Origin: a virus
Length of the DNA stretch: 37,908 nt
Strand: one strand, 5' to 3'
Virus record (IMG/VR): IMGVR_UViG_3300031773_000009
Span: 1-37,908 of that record
Below are positions 9,801 through 17,786 of this stretch, piece by piece. The stretch's first letter is position 1; each line of letters begins with the position of its first letter. A model generated the notes under the pieces. It saw only the letters and a program-made list of their open reading frames with translations, was not told the DNA's origin and made no database searches. The translations under genes and the position numbers were made by a program.

Positions 9801-10524
9801 TATAATATGTGTAAGGTGGGGAGATAAGTATATTGAATATACTGAAAAGTTAAAACAACAAGTTGAAAAAAAATGTTCAGTTCCTTTTAAATTTTATTGT
9901 TTAACTGATAAACCAAAAAAAGATTATGAAATACAATTACCAACTCATTGGGATTCGTATTATATAAAAGATAGATTTTGGGCATATAGAAAACTTTACA
10001 TCTTTAATGAAGATTTATTTCCTACTATAAAGGGTGATGATTTTCTTTACCTAGACCTAGATGTTCTCATACATCAAGATTTAAAATATTTCTTTGATTT
10101 AGAAATGAGTAGACCTTATATTGTAAGAGGTTGGTGGAATGATATTAATATGTGTAAAAAGAATTTTGGTAAGATAATTTCAACACCTTTAAACTCTTCT
10201 GTTATTAGATGGACTAGAGGACAATTAAAACCTGTTTATAATTATGTTGAAAAAAATAAAGATTTAGTTTTCTTTACATATAAAACAATAGATAATTTTT
10301 ATAATCATAAGTTTTATAATATTCATAATGAAGATGAAGGATTTTTTAAACCTTTTCCTAAAAATGATATATATTCTTGGTATAAAGGAAATGTATTTCC
10401 AGATGATATGGGAGAAAAAATATTGCGACCTGATTGTAAAATATGTTTATTTAATAATAGTTATGTGTGGAAAGATAAAGCAGAACATATGAAACAAATT
10501 GAGGAGATAAAAAGATTATGGTAG
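9793..10524 (+). CDS. Glycosyltransferase, GT-A type with DxD motif (paralogue 1), 243 aa
   Basis: The start is set at ATG 9793 (MINIICVRWGDKYIEYTEKL), which aligns with the start of its paralogue at 13012; a TTG 27 bases upstream would only add a Lys/Ile-rich leader. After an Ile/Val-rich strand comes FYCLTD (35-40), then FLYLDLDVLIHQDL, giving the metal-binding D88-x-D90 typical of GT-A glycosyltransferases. Shared with the 13012 protein are RxGDKY, an aromatic helix with Tyr/Trp, a GWW(R/N)D motif, a late RW motif, and a C-terminal hydrophobic strand before a final Lys/Trp segment. A sugar-transfer reaction is likely; donor and acceptor are unknown. It overlaps genes on both sides. Confidence 0.75.
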   Translation: MINIICVRWGDKYIEYTEKLKQQVEKKCSVPFKFYCLTDKPKKDYEIQLPTHWDSYYIKDRFWAYRKLYIFNEDLFPTIKGDDFLYLDLDVLIHQDLKYFFDLEMSRPYIVRGWWNDINMCKKNFGKIISTPLNSSVIRWTRGQLKPVYNYVEKNKDLVFFTYKTIDNFYNHKFYNIHNEDEGFFKPFPKNDIYSWYKGNVFPDDMGEKILRPDCKICLFNNSYVWKDKAEHMKQIEEIKRLW

Positions 10525-11189
10525 AATATATTAAATATACTCCTAAATTATCAAACAATTGGTCAAAGGCTTGGTCTGAAACACAAAAACAAAGACCTTG
10601 GCAATCAAGAAGATTATTAGATTCATCAACTACTTCACAACTACAAGGTAAGTTATGGTTAGTAAATGAATTACAAAAACTTGATTTAAAATTTTCAAAA
10701 GTTTGTTTAGTTGGTGGATGGTTTGCTCAATTTATAACACCTTTAATGATTGATAATTTTAATGTTGAGTTTATTCACAATTGGGAGATTGATGAAGACG
10801 CTCAAAAAATTAGTTATAAGTTTAATAGAAGATATAAAGAAGATAATAGATATAGAGCATATTGTTCCAATCTTTTTGAATATCATTGGAGTGATGAAGT
10901 TAAAAAGTATTATAATTATTGGAATAAATTTAGAAATGCAAATTATGATTTAGTTATTAATACATCTTGCGAACATATGTATCCTATGAAAAAATTAAGA
11001 GAGTATAATCCTGATTTAAAATCTTGGTTTGTTTTACAGTCAACAAACGAAACAAAATTTAAAGACCATATTAATTGTGTTAATAGTACAAAAGAATTAG
11101 CAGAGCAAGGTGGATTAAAACAAATATTATATGAAGGACAACTAACTTTAGATAATGGTATGACTAGATTTATGGTAATTGGAATATAA
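10518..11189 (+). CDS. Class I SAM-dependent methyltransferase-like protein, 223 aa
   Basis: The central part shows the Rossmann methyltransferase layout: a hydrophobic strand with Gly pair KVCLVGGWFAQF (61-72) in the motif I position, an acidic residue after the second strand (IHNWEID, 86-92), and YDLVINTSCEHM (near 143-154) resembling the motif IV strand with a following acidic/His pair. The N-terminal 50 residues are basic and contain Trp-rich segments. Motif I is degenerate (VGGW rather than the usual GxGxG), so catalytic competence is not assured. The start ATG overlaps the previous stop (ATGGTAG). The target could be a sugar, a small molecule or a protein. Confidence 0.6.
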   Translation: MVEYIKYTPKLSNNWSKAWSETQKQRPWQSRRLLDSSTTSQLQGKLWLVNELQKLDLKFSKVCLVGGWFAQFITPLMIDNFNVEFIHNWEIDEDAQKISYKFNRRYKEDNRYRAYCSNLFEYHWSDEVKKYYNYWNKFRNANYDLVINTSCEHMYPMKKLREYNPDLKSWFVLQSTNETKFKDHINCVNSTKELAEQGGLKQILYEGQLTLDNGMTRFMVIGI

Positions 11190-12271
11190 TGTATAATGAA
11201 AAAAAACCATTAAGAGTACACGTAGAATTATCTAATAAGTGTAATGCAATGTGTCCACAATGTGGAAGAAATTACATTGATAAAGATGGTGTTTTAAAAG
11301 TTAAACCTACTATGCAAACAGGTGAATTAGTTTTAGAAGATTATAAAAAAATCTTTGATGATAAGTTTTATAATACCTTTGATTTAAAAAAAATTAATTA
11401 TTGTGGCAATAGGTCAGACCCTATAGCGTCAAAAGATTTACACGAAATTGTAGAATATTCTTATAGTAGAAATAGTAAAACTAAAATTGTTATTGCAACA
11501 AACGGTGGATTAAAAACAACTGAATGGTGGAGTAAATTTGGCAAATTGATGTCAGATAAACAACATCACGTAGTTTTTGGTTTAGATGGATTAGAAGATA
11601 CACACCACATATACAGACAAAGAACAAATTTTAATAAAGTAATATCAAATGCAAAAACATTTATACAAAATGGTGGTAAAGCAGAATGGCAAATGTTAAT
11701 ATATGAACATAATCAACATCAAATAGATGACGCAAAACAAATGGCAAAAGAAATAGGTTTTGCTAGTTTTAAAGAAGTTTATACTCCAAGATTTTGGTCT
11801 AAAGAAGGTCAACGATTAGAATTTAAAGTTGGTGATAAAGATTATCTATTAGAACCAGCTACAATAGAAAAAAATAAAATAGATAATAAGAAACTAGGAG
11901 AACATTTTGACCCAAAGAATCCTGATAGAGATAAAGAGGCAGGTTATATTGAGTGTAAAGCATTAAAAATTAATGAGTTTTTTTTAGATTTTGATGGTAA
12001 TGTATTGCCTTGTTGTTGGTTGGGTAATAGTTTAAATAGAAAAAATGAAACTTGGTTAAAAGATACTTTGAGATATGCAGATAATATGATGAATTTTTAT
12101 GAGCCAAAGGTTATGAATGCTATTGATAATGATTTAACAGAAATACTTTTAGAGTCTATATGGATGAAACAATTACAAAAATCTTGGGATATAGCACCTT
12201 GTAAGACCTGTGCTAGGTTCTGTAGTAAAAGGATAAATATTAAGAAACAAGTTAATAGGGAAATGTTATGA
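11189..12271 (+). CDS. Radical SAM enzyme with SPASM-like C-terminal cysteines, 360 aa
   Basis: The signature C18-x3-C22-x2-C25 (ELSNKCNAMCPQCGRN) would bind the 4Fe-4S cluster that cleaves S-adenosylmethionine. FGLDGLEDTHHIYR resembles the later glycine/charged strand seen in AlbA/MoaA-like radical SAM proteins. The C-terminal third has additional cysteines in the pattern expected for a SPASM or twitch auxiliary-cluster domain: ALKINEFFLDFDGNVLPCCW near residues 260-280, and CKTCARFC near 337-344. Such enzymes often act on peptides, nucleotides or sugars; this substrate is unknown. Its start overlaps the methyltransferase stop by one base, and the nitroreductase-like gene overlaps its end, so the redox enzymes are translationally coupled. 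Confidence 0.88.
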   Translation: MYNEKKPLRVHVELSNKCNAMCPQCGRNYIDKDGVLKVKPTMQTGELVLEDYKKIFDDKFYNTFDLKKINYCGNRSDPIASKDLHEIVEYSYSRNSKTKIVIATNGGLKTTEWWSKFGKLMSDKQHHVVFGLDGLEDTHHIYRQRTNFNKVISNAKTFIQNGGKAEWQMLIYEHNQHQIDDAKQMAKEIGFASFKEVYTPRFWSKEGQRLEFKVGDKDYLLEPATIEKNKIDNKKLGEHFDPKNPDRDKEAGYIECKALKINEFFLDFDGNVLPCCWLGNSLNRKNETWLKDTLRYADNMMNFYEPKVMNAIDNDLTEILLESIWMKQLQKSWDIAPCKTCARFCSKRINIKKQVNREML

Positions 12272-13008
12272 GTTTAATAGACGCAATGAAATTTAGAGAG
12301 AATATTCGTTTTTTTAAACAAGACGAATATCCAACAGAAGTAGAAATTAAAGCTTTAATTAGGGATGCTCACGAATTAGTTCCTCAAAAGAATAATATTG
12401 TTGAGTGTAATATAGATGTATATGGACCTAAATGGGCAAAGGAAAAAGAAAAATTAGTTTTAAGCACAATGTGTGGAGTGTCTAAAGAACATTGGCGTAA
12501 AGGTGGTAAGCACGAAGGTGATTATGATTTATTAAAAAAAATTTACGATAGATGGAGAAAAAAACAAGAGCGTCCTAGAGTTCATAGATATGATCCAGAT
12601 AATAATTTACCATATCCTGATATGCAATTTAATGAACAAGTTAGAGCGCCTTACTTACTAGTTTATACTCAAAGATTAAGACGACCATCCGAAGAGCAAT
12701 TAAAAAGAGGATTTCCAGAATTCGTTTATAAGTTTACTAAATCGGATGATGAAAGTTTGAATTGGTATATATCGGCTGGTATGCACGGAATTAGTCTTAA
12801 TTATTTGGCTGCTGATAGGGGTATATATGGTTCTTTTTGTAAATGTTTTCATTGGGATAAAAATAATGATACAGAAATATTAAAACCCGCTGAAAGAAAA
12901 CCTAAAGATATTGCTTTTATGATTGGTTTAGGATATAGAGATGAAACTGGTTACTATCCTAAAGAAACAAATTATTCAACATCAAGTGAGTATGTGAAAT
13001 GGAAATAA
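12268..13008 (+). CDS. Nitroreductase-like flavoprotein, 246 aa
   Basis: The start of the fold is seen in MKFRENIRFF (residues 7-16), matching the R-x-S/N-I-R-x-F opening that contacts FMN in nitroreductases. The C-terminal half has a helix MHGISLNYLAADRGIYGSF (about 171-189), like the Asn/Leu-Ala-Ala helix before the GLGS turn, and IGLGYRDETGYYPK (219-232) in place of the typical IGYP strand. Length fits the family (180-250). A long basic insertion (about 75-115) is unusual. It probably binds FMN and carries out a two-electron reduction or oxidation. It overlaps the radical SAM gene by four bases (ATGA), suggesting consecutive redox steps. Confidence 0.72.
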   Translation: MSLIDAMKFRENIRFFKQDEYPTEVEIKALIRDAHELVPQKNNIVECNIDVYGPKWAKEKEKLVLSTMCGVSKEHWRKGGKHEGDYDLLKKIYDRWRKKQERPRVHRYDPDNNLPYPDMQFNEQVRAPYLLVYTQRLRRPSEEQLKRGFPEFVYKFTKSDDESLNWYISAGMHGISLNYLAADRGIYGSFCKCFHWDKNNDTEILKPAERKPKDIAFMIGLGYRDETGYYPKETNYSTSSEYVKWK

Positions 13009-13011
13009 ATT

Positions 13012-13719
13012 ATGAAAATAGTTGCTATTAGAATTGGTGATAAGTACGGTCCCGAATACGAAACATATCTACAAAACAAATTACCACAACACGAATTTAT
13101 TTGGGTAAGAGAACCTTACGATAAAAGAGTTGCTTTACAATGGAATAAAATGTGGGCAATGCAAATGGATATTGATGAACCTATTTGTGTTATTGACATT
13201 GACATATTACTTGTAAATGATTATAATAAACTATTTGATTATCCTGTTAAGAAAGGACAATTTTTAGCAATACCAGGTTGGTGGAGAGATAGTACAAAAA
13301 ATAGTTATAAAATAAATGGTGGATTCTTTAAGTATTATCCAAAAGAGTGTAAGTACATTTATGATAAGTTTATGAAAGATATAGAATACTGGCAACAATA
13401 TTATATCAAAAATGGGACAACAGCAGGGCCTGTAAATGGTGAACAATATTTTGTAGAAGATAGTGCTAATGAAAGATTAGAAGTTATTACAACACCTAAT
13501 AGTTGGTGTACTCGTTGGACATCAAATGAAGATGTAATTTATGGAAAAGATATGACAGAATGGCAAGTAAAAATTTCTCATAAGTATAGAGACCTAACAG
13601 GCAACCCATATATTTACCTAGACAAATTTCATCCAGATATTAAGTTAGTACACTTTACACACTCAATTAATAAACCTACAGAATGGAAAGATTATAATGT
13701 GGTTGCTACTTCAAAATAG
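13012..13719 (+). CDS. Glycosyltransferase, GT-A type with DxD motif (paralogue 2), 235 aa
   Basis: This is a paralogue of the protein at 9793. MKIVAIRIGDKYGPEYETYL matches its RxGDKYxxY opening. CVIDIDILLVNDYNKLF provides the metal-binding D62-x-D64. GWWRDSTKNSYKINGGFF resembles the acceptor-site loop of GT-A enzymes, and SWCTRW plus KLVHFTHSIN near the end resemble the closing strand of family 8-like transferases. The two proteins are diverged, which suggests different donor or acceptor sugars rather than a recent copy. It starts three bases after the nitroreductase stop. Confidence 0.75.
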   Translation: MKIVAIRIGDKYGPEYETYLQNKLPQHEFIWVREPYDKRVALQWNKMWAMQMDIDEPICVIDIDILLVNDYNKLFDYPVKKGQFLAIPGWWRDSTKNSYKINGGFFKYYPKECKYIYDKFMKDIEYWQQYYIKNGTTAGPVNGEQYFVEDSANERLEVITTPNSWCTRWTSNEDVIYGKDMTEWQVKISHKYRDLTGNPYIYLDKFHPDIKLVHFTHSINKPTEWKDYNVVATSK

Positions 13720-14167
13720 AAAATACAAAACAAATGAAAATGGAATTGGCACCGTATGTGAAGTATGGATAAATGAAGATAAAGGATTGATTAAAAGATA
13801 TTTTAAATCTGATGGTATTACCGTATCTGGAAAACCAGTAGGTTCTGAAAATCCACCAGAAAGAATTAAAGAGTTATTTGAAAATGAAAAGTATTGGTTA
13901 GAAAAATTAAAAAGTAAATGGATACCAGAAACAGTTGAAATAGGAGATAATTATATTATACAAAAATATTATGGACCAGTTATAGGTCATAATGTAGATA
14001 AATGGACAAAACAAGAGAAAGAATTATTAGAATTTTATAAGAATAATAATTGCAATAAAACAAATCATAATGGTTGGTCTATGACAAATAAAGGAGAACA
14101 ATTAATAGGTTTTGATTTTAAACACGCATTAAAGATTAAAGGAGAACAAAGGATAGCTGTAGTATGA
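13697..14167 (+). CDS. Kinase-like small protein, 156 aa
   Basis: The assignment is tentative. GLIKRYFKSDG (about 29-39) could be the nucleotide-binding Lys strand of a protein-kinase-like fold; NPPERIKELFENEKYWLEKL (about 52-71) is a helix in the alphaC position; NYIIQKYYGP (about 85-94) resembles the hinge strand; and NHNGWSMTNKGEQLIGFDFK (about 121-140) resembles a catalytic loop followed by a DFG-like strand. The usual HxD catalytic Asp is not evident, and 156 residues is far below a full kinase, so this may be a reduced or inactive phosphotransferase. The start overlaps the upstream gene by 23 bases; no better in-frame ATG exists downstream. Confidence 0.4.
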   Translation: MWLLLQNRKYKTNENGIGTVCEVWINEDKGLIKRYFKSDGITVSGKPVGSENPPERIKELFENEKYWLEKLKSKWIPETVEIGDNYIIQKYYGPVIGHNVDKWTKQEKELLEFYKNNNCNKTNHNGWSMTNKGEQLIGFDFKHALKIKGEQRIAVV

Positions 14168-14751
14168 TTTACACTAAAGAATGGGCGTTTATTCATATAC
14201 CTAAAACTGCTGGACTAAATTTTATATTAAGAATGGAAAAGAAACCAGAAGTTATAAATGCTCAATGGAATTTACAAAAGAAAACTGGACTTAAAGACGT
14301 GAATCATTTACCATTACAATGGTGGTTAGATAGAGGAGAATTAAACAAAGAACAATACATATTTACTTTTGTACGAAATCCATATAGTAGAATTGTTAGT
14401 CTATATAATCATATGTTAATTGAAGGACGTAATATACCAGGATTTAAAGAGTTTATTATGGAGGATATTGTACATACTAAAAATCCTCCTGGTTTAGATT
14501 ATGATTTTGGTTGGCCACAATATAAATCTATTGAGAATAACCAAGGAATAAATGTTAAATGTTATAAAATGGAAACAGAATTGCCTTTAGTTGAAGAGTA
14601 TATAGGATATATATTTACAGACACTAGATATAATGATATGCCACACGCACCTTGGCAAACTTATTACGATAGTGAAACTAAAGAAAAAGTAAACGAAAAA
14701 TATAAAGAAGATTTTAAAAGGTTTAATTATAATGAACACTTATCAATGTAA
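14164..14751 (+). CDS. Sulfotransferase (Sulfotransfer_2-like), 195 aa
   Basis: The PAPS-binding 5'-phosphosulfate loop is visible as AFIHIPKTAGLNF (residues 8-20; core IPKTAG), and the 3'-phosphate site as FTFVRNPYSRIVSLYNHM (67-84; Arg71, Ser75). Both are hallmarks of membrane-type carbohydrate sulfotransferases (heparan 2-O and chondroitin families) and their bacterial and viral relatives. At 195 residues it is shorter than the cellular enzymes (about 250-350) and lacks an N-terminal membrane anchor, so it should be soluble. It would transfer sulfate to a hydroxyl or amine on a sugar or small molecule. PAPS would come from the host; I see no PAPS synthesis gene in the window. Confidence 0.85.
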   Translation: MIYTKEWAFIHIPKTAGLNFILRMEKKPEVINAQWNLQKKTGLKDVNHLPLQWWLDRGELNKEQYIFTFVRNPYSRIVSLYNHMLIEGRNIPGFKEFIMEDIVHTKNPPGLDYDFGWPQYKSIENNQGINVKCYKMETELPLVEEYIGYIFTDTRYNDMPHAPWQTYYDSETKEKVNEKYKEDFKRFNYNEHLSM

Positions 14752-15331
14752 AGATGATATAATAAATGCAGATGAAAAAGGGCAACTTTTGTCTGAAGTA
14801 AAGAATATTAGTTTATGGTCTAATAAACTTTCTTACTATGCACCTAAAGATGATACTGGTACAGGTATAAGAGTAATGAAAGTTAGAGAAGATGATGACT
14901 ACCATCAAACAAAAGTATATAAAGAATTTATAAAAAATCAAAAATCTCCTTTAGAAGGTTTGTTTGAAAAATTGGTTAATAAGATTAATCCTAAATTAAA
15001 ATTTTTTGTAGTAGATTATATAAGGTTTGCACCAATGGATGATATTACTATTCATAAAGATACGGATACTGTTCCTGGAAGAGCGTCTTGTATTACTTGG
15101 CCGTTATATCCAGAGTTAAAAGATTTTTCTCCAGTAAAATATTATAATGATGATAAAACTTTTAATGAAGATGTTTATTATCAAGAAAAACCTTTGATTG
15201 TTAGTACTGCTAAAAATCATTGTTGTTTTAACGGTAGTCAAGAAGCTAGATTTACTTTTCAAATTTGTTTTTATGATCCAATAGAAAGATTGGCTGAATT
15301 AGACCAAAAAGGAGAATTGTTTAATGTATGA
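14732..15331 (+). CDS. Fe(II)/2-oxoglutarate dioxygenase-like protein (tandem copy A), 199 aa
   Basis: The pattern His108-x-Asp110 (TIHKDTD) followed by His163 (KNHCCFNG) and Arg173 (EARFTFQICF) is the H-x-D...H...R facial-triad arrangement of iron/2-oxoglutarate oxygenases. SCITWPLYP (119-127) is the strand between. The first 15 residues (MNTYQCKDDIINADE) and the end (FYDPIERLAELDQK) are nearly identical to the gene at 15758, so the two are tandem duplicates separated by a third oxygenase gene. This copy has extra sequence at about residues 46-72 that copy B lacks. The ATG lies 20 bases inside the sulfotransferase end. A hydroxylation is expected; the substrate is unknown. Confidence 0.72.
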   Translation: MNTYQCKDDIINADEKGQLLSEVKNISLWSNKLSYYAPKDDTGTGIRVMKVREDDDYHQTKVYKEFIKNQKSPLEGLFEKLVNKINPKLKFFVVDYIRFAPMDDITIHKDTDTVPGRASCITWPLYPELKDFSPVKYYNDDKTFNEDVYYQEKPLIVSTAKNHCCFNGSQEARFTFQICFYDPIERLAELDQKGELFNV

Positions 15332-15761
15332 TTTAACAAATATATTAGTTGAGATTGAAACTTTACCTAAATGGGACGAGCAAATATGCTTACAAGGTAC
15401 AGAAACTAATAAAGACCCCTTTGCTGGTATTAATTCATTGTTAACAACACCAGAAAAAGAAATAGAATTTAAATATAATTTATTTGATTTACCTTATATA
15501 AATTCTATTATAAAAGAACATAATTTATATAGAGTTAGATTAATGAATTTAAAAAGTAAGACTTGTTATTCTTATCATCAAGACCAATGTAAACGATTTC
15601 ATATACCTTTAATTACAAATGATAATTGTTTCTTTGTTGTTGATGATAAAGTTAAAAGATATCCAGCAGATGGTAATTATTATATAATTGATACAGATAA
15701 AAAACATACTGCTGTTAATGCTTCTTGGGAAGATAGAATTCATTTAGTAGGTAATTTATGA
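15324..15761 (+). CDS. Aspartyl/asparaginyl beta-hydroxylase-like dioxygenase, 145 aa
   Basis: Residues 81-97 (CYSYHQDQCKRFHIPLI) give His85-x-Asp87 followed by R-x-H-I-P-L, and the C-terminus holds DTDKKHTAVN (123-132) with the second metal ligand His128 and DRIHLVGNL (137-145) with the 2-oxoglutarate-binding Arg138. This order is the Asp/Asn beta-hydroxylase cupin domain (Asp_Arg_Hydrox family). The protein is just the minimal domain. It lies between the two copies of the other dioxygenase and overlaps both by four to eight bases. It could hydroxylate an amino acid residue or a free amino acid; the family also includes lipid and small-molecule hydroxylases. Confidence 0.82.
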   Translation: MYDLTNILVEIETLPKWDEQICLQGTETNKDPFAGINSLLTTPEKEIEFKYNLFDLPYINSIIKEHNLYRVRLMNLKSKTCYSYHQDQCKRFHIPLITNDNCFFVVDDKVKRYPADGNYYIIDTDKKHTAVNASWEDRIHLVGNL

Positions 15762-16270
15762 ACACATACCAATGTAAAAATGATATAATAAATGAAGATG
15801 AAAGAAAGCAACTTTTATCTCAAGCAAGAGGTTGTGATTATTATAATTATACAACTGATAAAGGAACAAATACAGGATTACAAGTTGTTAAACTACCTAT
15901 AGATGGTTTAGTTAAAAAATTGGTTAATAAGACCAATTCTAAATTGAAATTTTTTATAGCAGATTTTATAAAGTTTGATCCTAAAGTTGGAATTCATCCT
16001 CATAAAGATGACCACCTTGGAAGAGCTTCTTGTATTACTTGGGCATTGTATCCATCATTAAAAGATTTTTGTCCTATAAAATATTATAATGAAGATAAAA
16101 CTTTTAATGAAGAAGTATATTATGAAAAGAAACCTTTAATTATTACGACTAGAAATAATCATAGTTGTAGTAATGAAAGTGAAGTAGAAAGATATACTTT
16201 TCAATTGTGTTTTTATGATCCAATAGAAAAATTAGCGGAGTTAGACCAAAAAGACGAGTTGTTTATATGA
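15758..16270 (+). CDS. Fe(II)/2-oxoglutarate dioxygenase-like protein (tandem copy B), 170 aa
   Basis: It is a duplicate of the protein at 14732. His82-x-Asp84 (IHPHKDD), His135 (NNHSCSN) and Arg145 (VERYTFQLCF) keep the facial triad and 2-oxoglutarate arginine. SCITWALYP (91-99) and FYDPIEKLAELDQK (152-165) match the partner. It is 29 residues shorter, mostly through loss of an acidic/charged segment after residue 45. The second copy retains all putative catalytic residues, so it is probably active and may act on a different position or substrate. Start and stop overlap neighbours by four bases (ATGA). Confidence 0.72.
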   Translation: MNTYQCKNDIINEDERKQLLSQARGCDYYNYTTDKGTNTGLQVVKLPIDGLVKKLVNKTNSKLKFFIADFIKFDPKVGIHPHKDDHLGRASCITWALYPSLKDFCPIKYYNEDKTFNEEVYYEKKPLIITTRNNHSCSNESEVERYTFQLCFYDPIEKLAELDQKDELFI

Positions 16271-16698
16271 TAATAAAAGAGATAACACACGAACAAGCAT
16301 TAGAGTGGATATCTAAACAAGATTTAGAGGATACTTGGCATACAGATTTTAAAGAATGGAAAAAACATTTAATTTTAGCAGCTAAATATTGGCCTTGGGT
16401 TAAAAAGTTTTATAGAGGTAAGAATAATTGGTTAGGGGCCTTTGATGATGAGTTATGTGGTGTTTATTGGTATACAATTGTTGAAAATGAAATGTATGAT
16501 GGTTTTTTAATATCAAGAAAACAAGGTGCAGGATTAAAATTAGCAAGAGAGTTATATAATAGAACAAAAGGTCAATGGAGATATAATTGGACAATGTGTA
16601 GTAAAGAATATTTAAAGTTTAATAATAGATTAGGATTTCAAGGAACACAATATGCTAATATTACTCCTTGGTATGAGGTATATTTACTATGGCGATAA
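16267..16698 (+). CDS. GNAT-like acyltransferase, 143 aa
   Basis: The overall layout resembles an N-acetyltransferase: N-terminal helices with Trp-rich segments, then two strands WLGAFDDELCGVYWYTIV (55-72), then RKQGAGLKLARELYN (84-98) in the position of the acetyl-CoA phosphate loop, where the classical Q/R-x-x-G-x-G/A is represented by KQGAGLKLA. Finally YLKFNNRLGFQ (115-125) matches the N-x-x-x-Y/L-GF end motif. The length of 143 is typical. Identity to well-known GNATs looks low, so the acyl donor and target are open. It is coupled to the upstream dioxygenase (ATGA) and overlaps the aminotransferase start. Confidence 0.55.
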   Translation: MIIKEITHEQALEWISKQDLEDTWHTDFKEWKKHLILAAKYWPWVKKFYRGKNNWLGAFDDELCGVYWYTIVENEMYDGFLISRKQGAGLKLARELYNRTKGQWRYNWTMCSKEYLKFNNRLGFQGTQYANITPWYEVYLLWR

Positions 16699-17786
16699 AA
16701 GAGATATTAAGTTTTAATAAGATACATAGTGGCGCTGAAGAAGTAATATCTGCTAAGTCTTATGAGTTAACGTTTAAAGATGGCAAGGTATTAAAAGATA
16801 CAATGTCTGGTCTTTGGAACGTACCTTTAGGTTATTCTAATACAAATATAAAACAAGTTATGAAAGAACAATTAGATAAGTTGCCATATGCAAGTAATTT
16901 TTCTGGTTATCATAGTCAAATAACTGAACAATATGCTGATGAAATTTGTAAGAGAACAAATATGAGTAGAGTATATTTTACAAATAGTGGAAGTGCTGCT
17001 GTTGAAACAGCAATTAAATTATCAGGTAAGAATATAGCAGTATGTGGAAAACATAGTTATCACGGTTCTACAATATTAAGTGCTAATGCAAGTGACCAAG
17101 ATATTAATAAATTTTGGAAGATACAAAATCCTATGAGTGTTCATAAGTTTGAAGATTCAGATGACCTAATACAAATATCAAATGGTTTATTTGATTTGTC
17201 TTTTGTAATTATAGAACCTGTTGTGGGAGCGGGTGGTGTTTATGAGTGGCAACCTGAAATATGGGATATATTAAAAGAGTATCAACAAAGAGGTGGTGTA
17301 GTTATACTAGATGAAACAGTTACAGGTTTTGGTAAACTAGGTACTATGTTTGCCTTTGAAAAATATAATATAGAACCAGATATGATTGTATTAGGAAAGG
17401 GTATAACTAATGGATATTTTCCTATGGGCGCTTGTTTAATAAATGAAAGAATAGAAAAGTCAGTTAAAATGTTTAATCACGGTTTTACTTATTCAGGACA
17501 TCCTGTTGGTTGTGCCGCTGCTTTAGAAACAATTAGAGAGATAGATAAATTAGATTTAGAACATAAACAAATAAATGGTATTACAAGACAGTATGGTTGT
17601 ATGGGTGCAATAGATTTTGAAACTCCAAGACAATCATTAACATTTATTAAAAAAATGAGAGAGAAAGGTTATATCTTGGAAGATGGATCAGAAAACGTAT
17701 CAACTGCTGTATTTTGTTTACCATATGTCTTTCAAGAACACAACGAATTTGAGGAGGCAATAAAATGTACCATAACGGATATGTAG
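16689..17786 (+). CDS. Class III PLP-dependent aminotransferase (glutamate-1-semialdehyde/omega-transaminase type), 365 aa
   Basis: The family is clear: YFTNSGSAAVETAIKLS (96-112), HSYHGST (122-128), VILDETVTGFGKLG (205-218) with Asp208 contacting PLP, and VLGKGITNGYFPMGA (234-248) with Lys237 as the Schiff-base lysine, then TYSGHPVGCAAALE (267-280). It is shorter than the usual 420-450 residues; the loss is mainly in the C-terminal domain between about 285 and 340. Relatives make amino sugars or amino acids by transferring an amine to an aldehyde or ketone, so this could act on a keto-sugar or semialdehyde produced in the cassette. It overlaps both neighbours. Confidence 0.9.
   Translation: MAIKEILSFNKIHSGAEEVISAKSYELTFKDGKVLKDTMSGLWNVPLGYSNTNIKQVMKEQLDKLPYASNFSGYHSQITEQYADEICKRTNMSRVYFTNSGSAAVETAIKLSGKNIAVCGKHSYHGSTILSANASDQDINKFWKIQNPMSVHKFEDSDDLIQISNGLFDLSFVIIEPVVGAGGVYEWQPEIWDILKEYQQRGGVVILDETVTGFGKLGTMFAFEKYNIEPDMIVLGKGITNGYFPMGACLINERIEKSVKMFNHGFTYSGHPVGCAAALETIREIDKLDLEHKQINGITRQYGCMGAIDFETPRQSLTFIKKMREKGYILEDGSENVSTAVFCLPYVFQEHNEFEEAIKCTITDM

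Noticed and set aside
10750-10953. 67-codon plus-strand frame inside the methyltransferase-like gene
   Set aside because: It is a low-complexity Ile/Leu/Met-rich frame within a gene with clear methyltransferase features and coupled ends.
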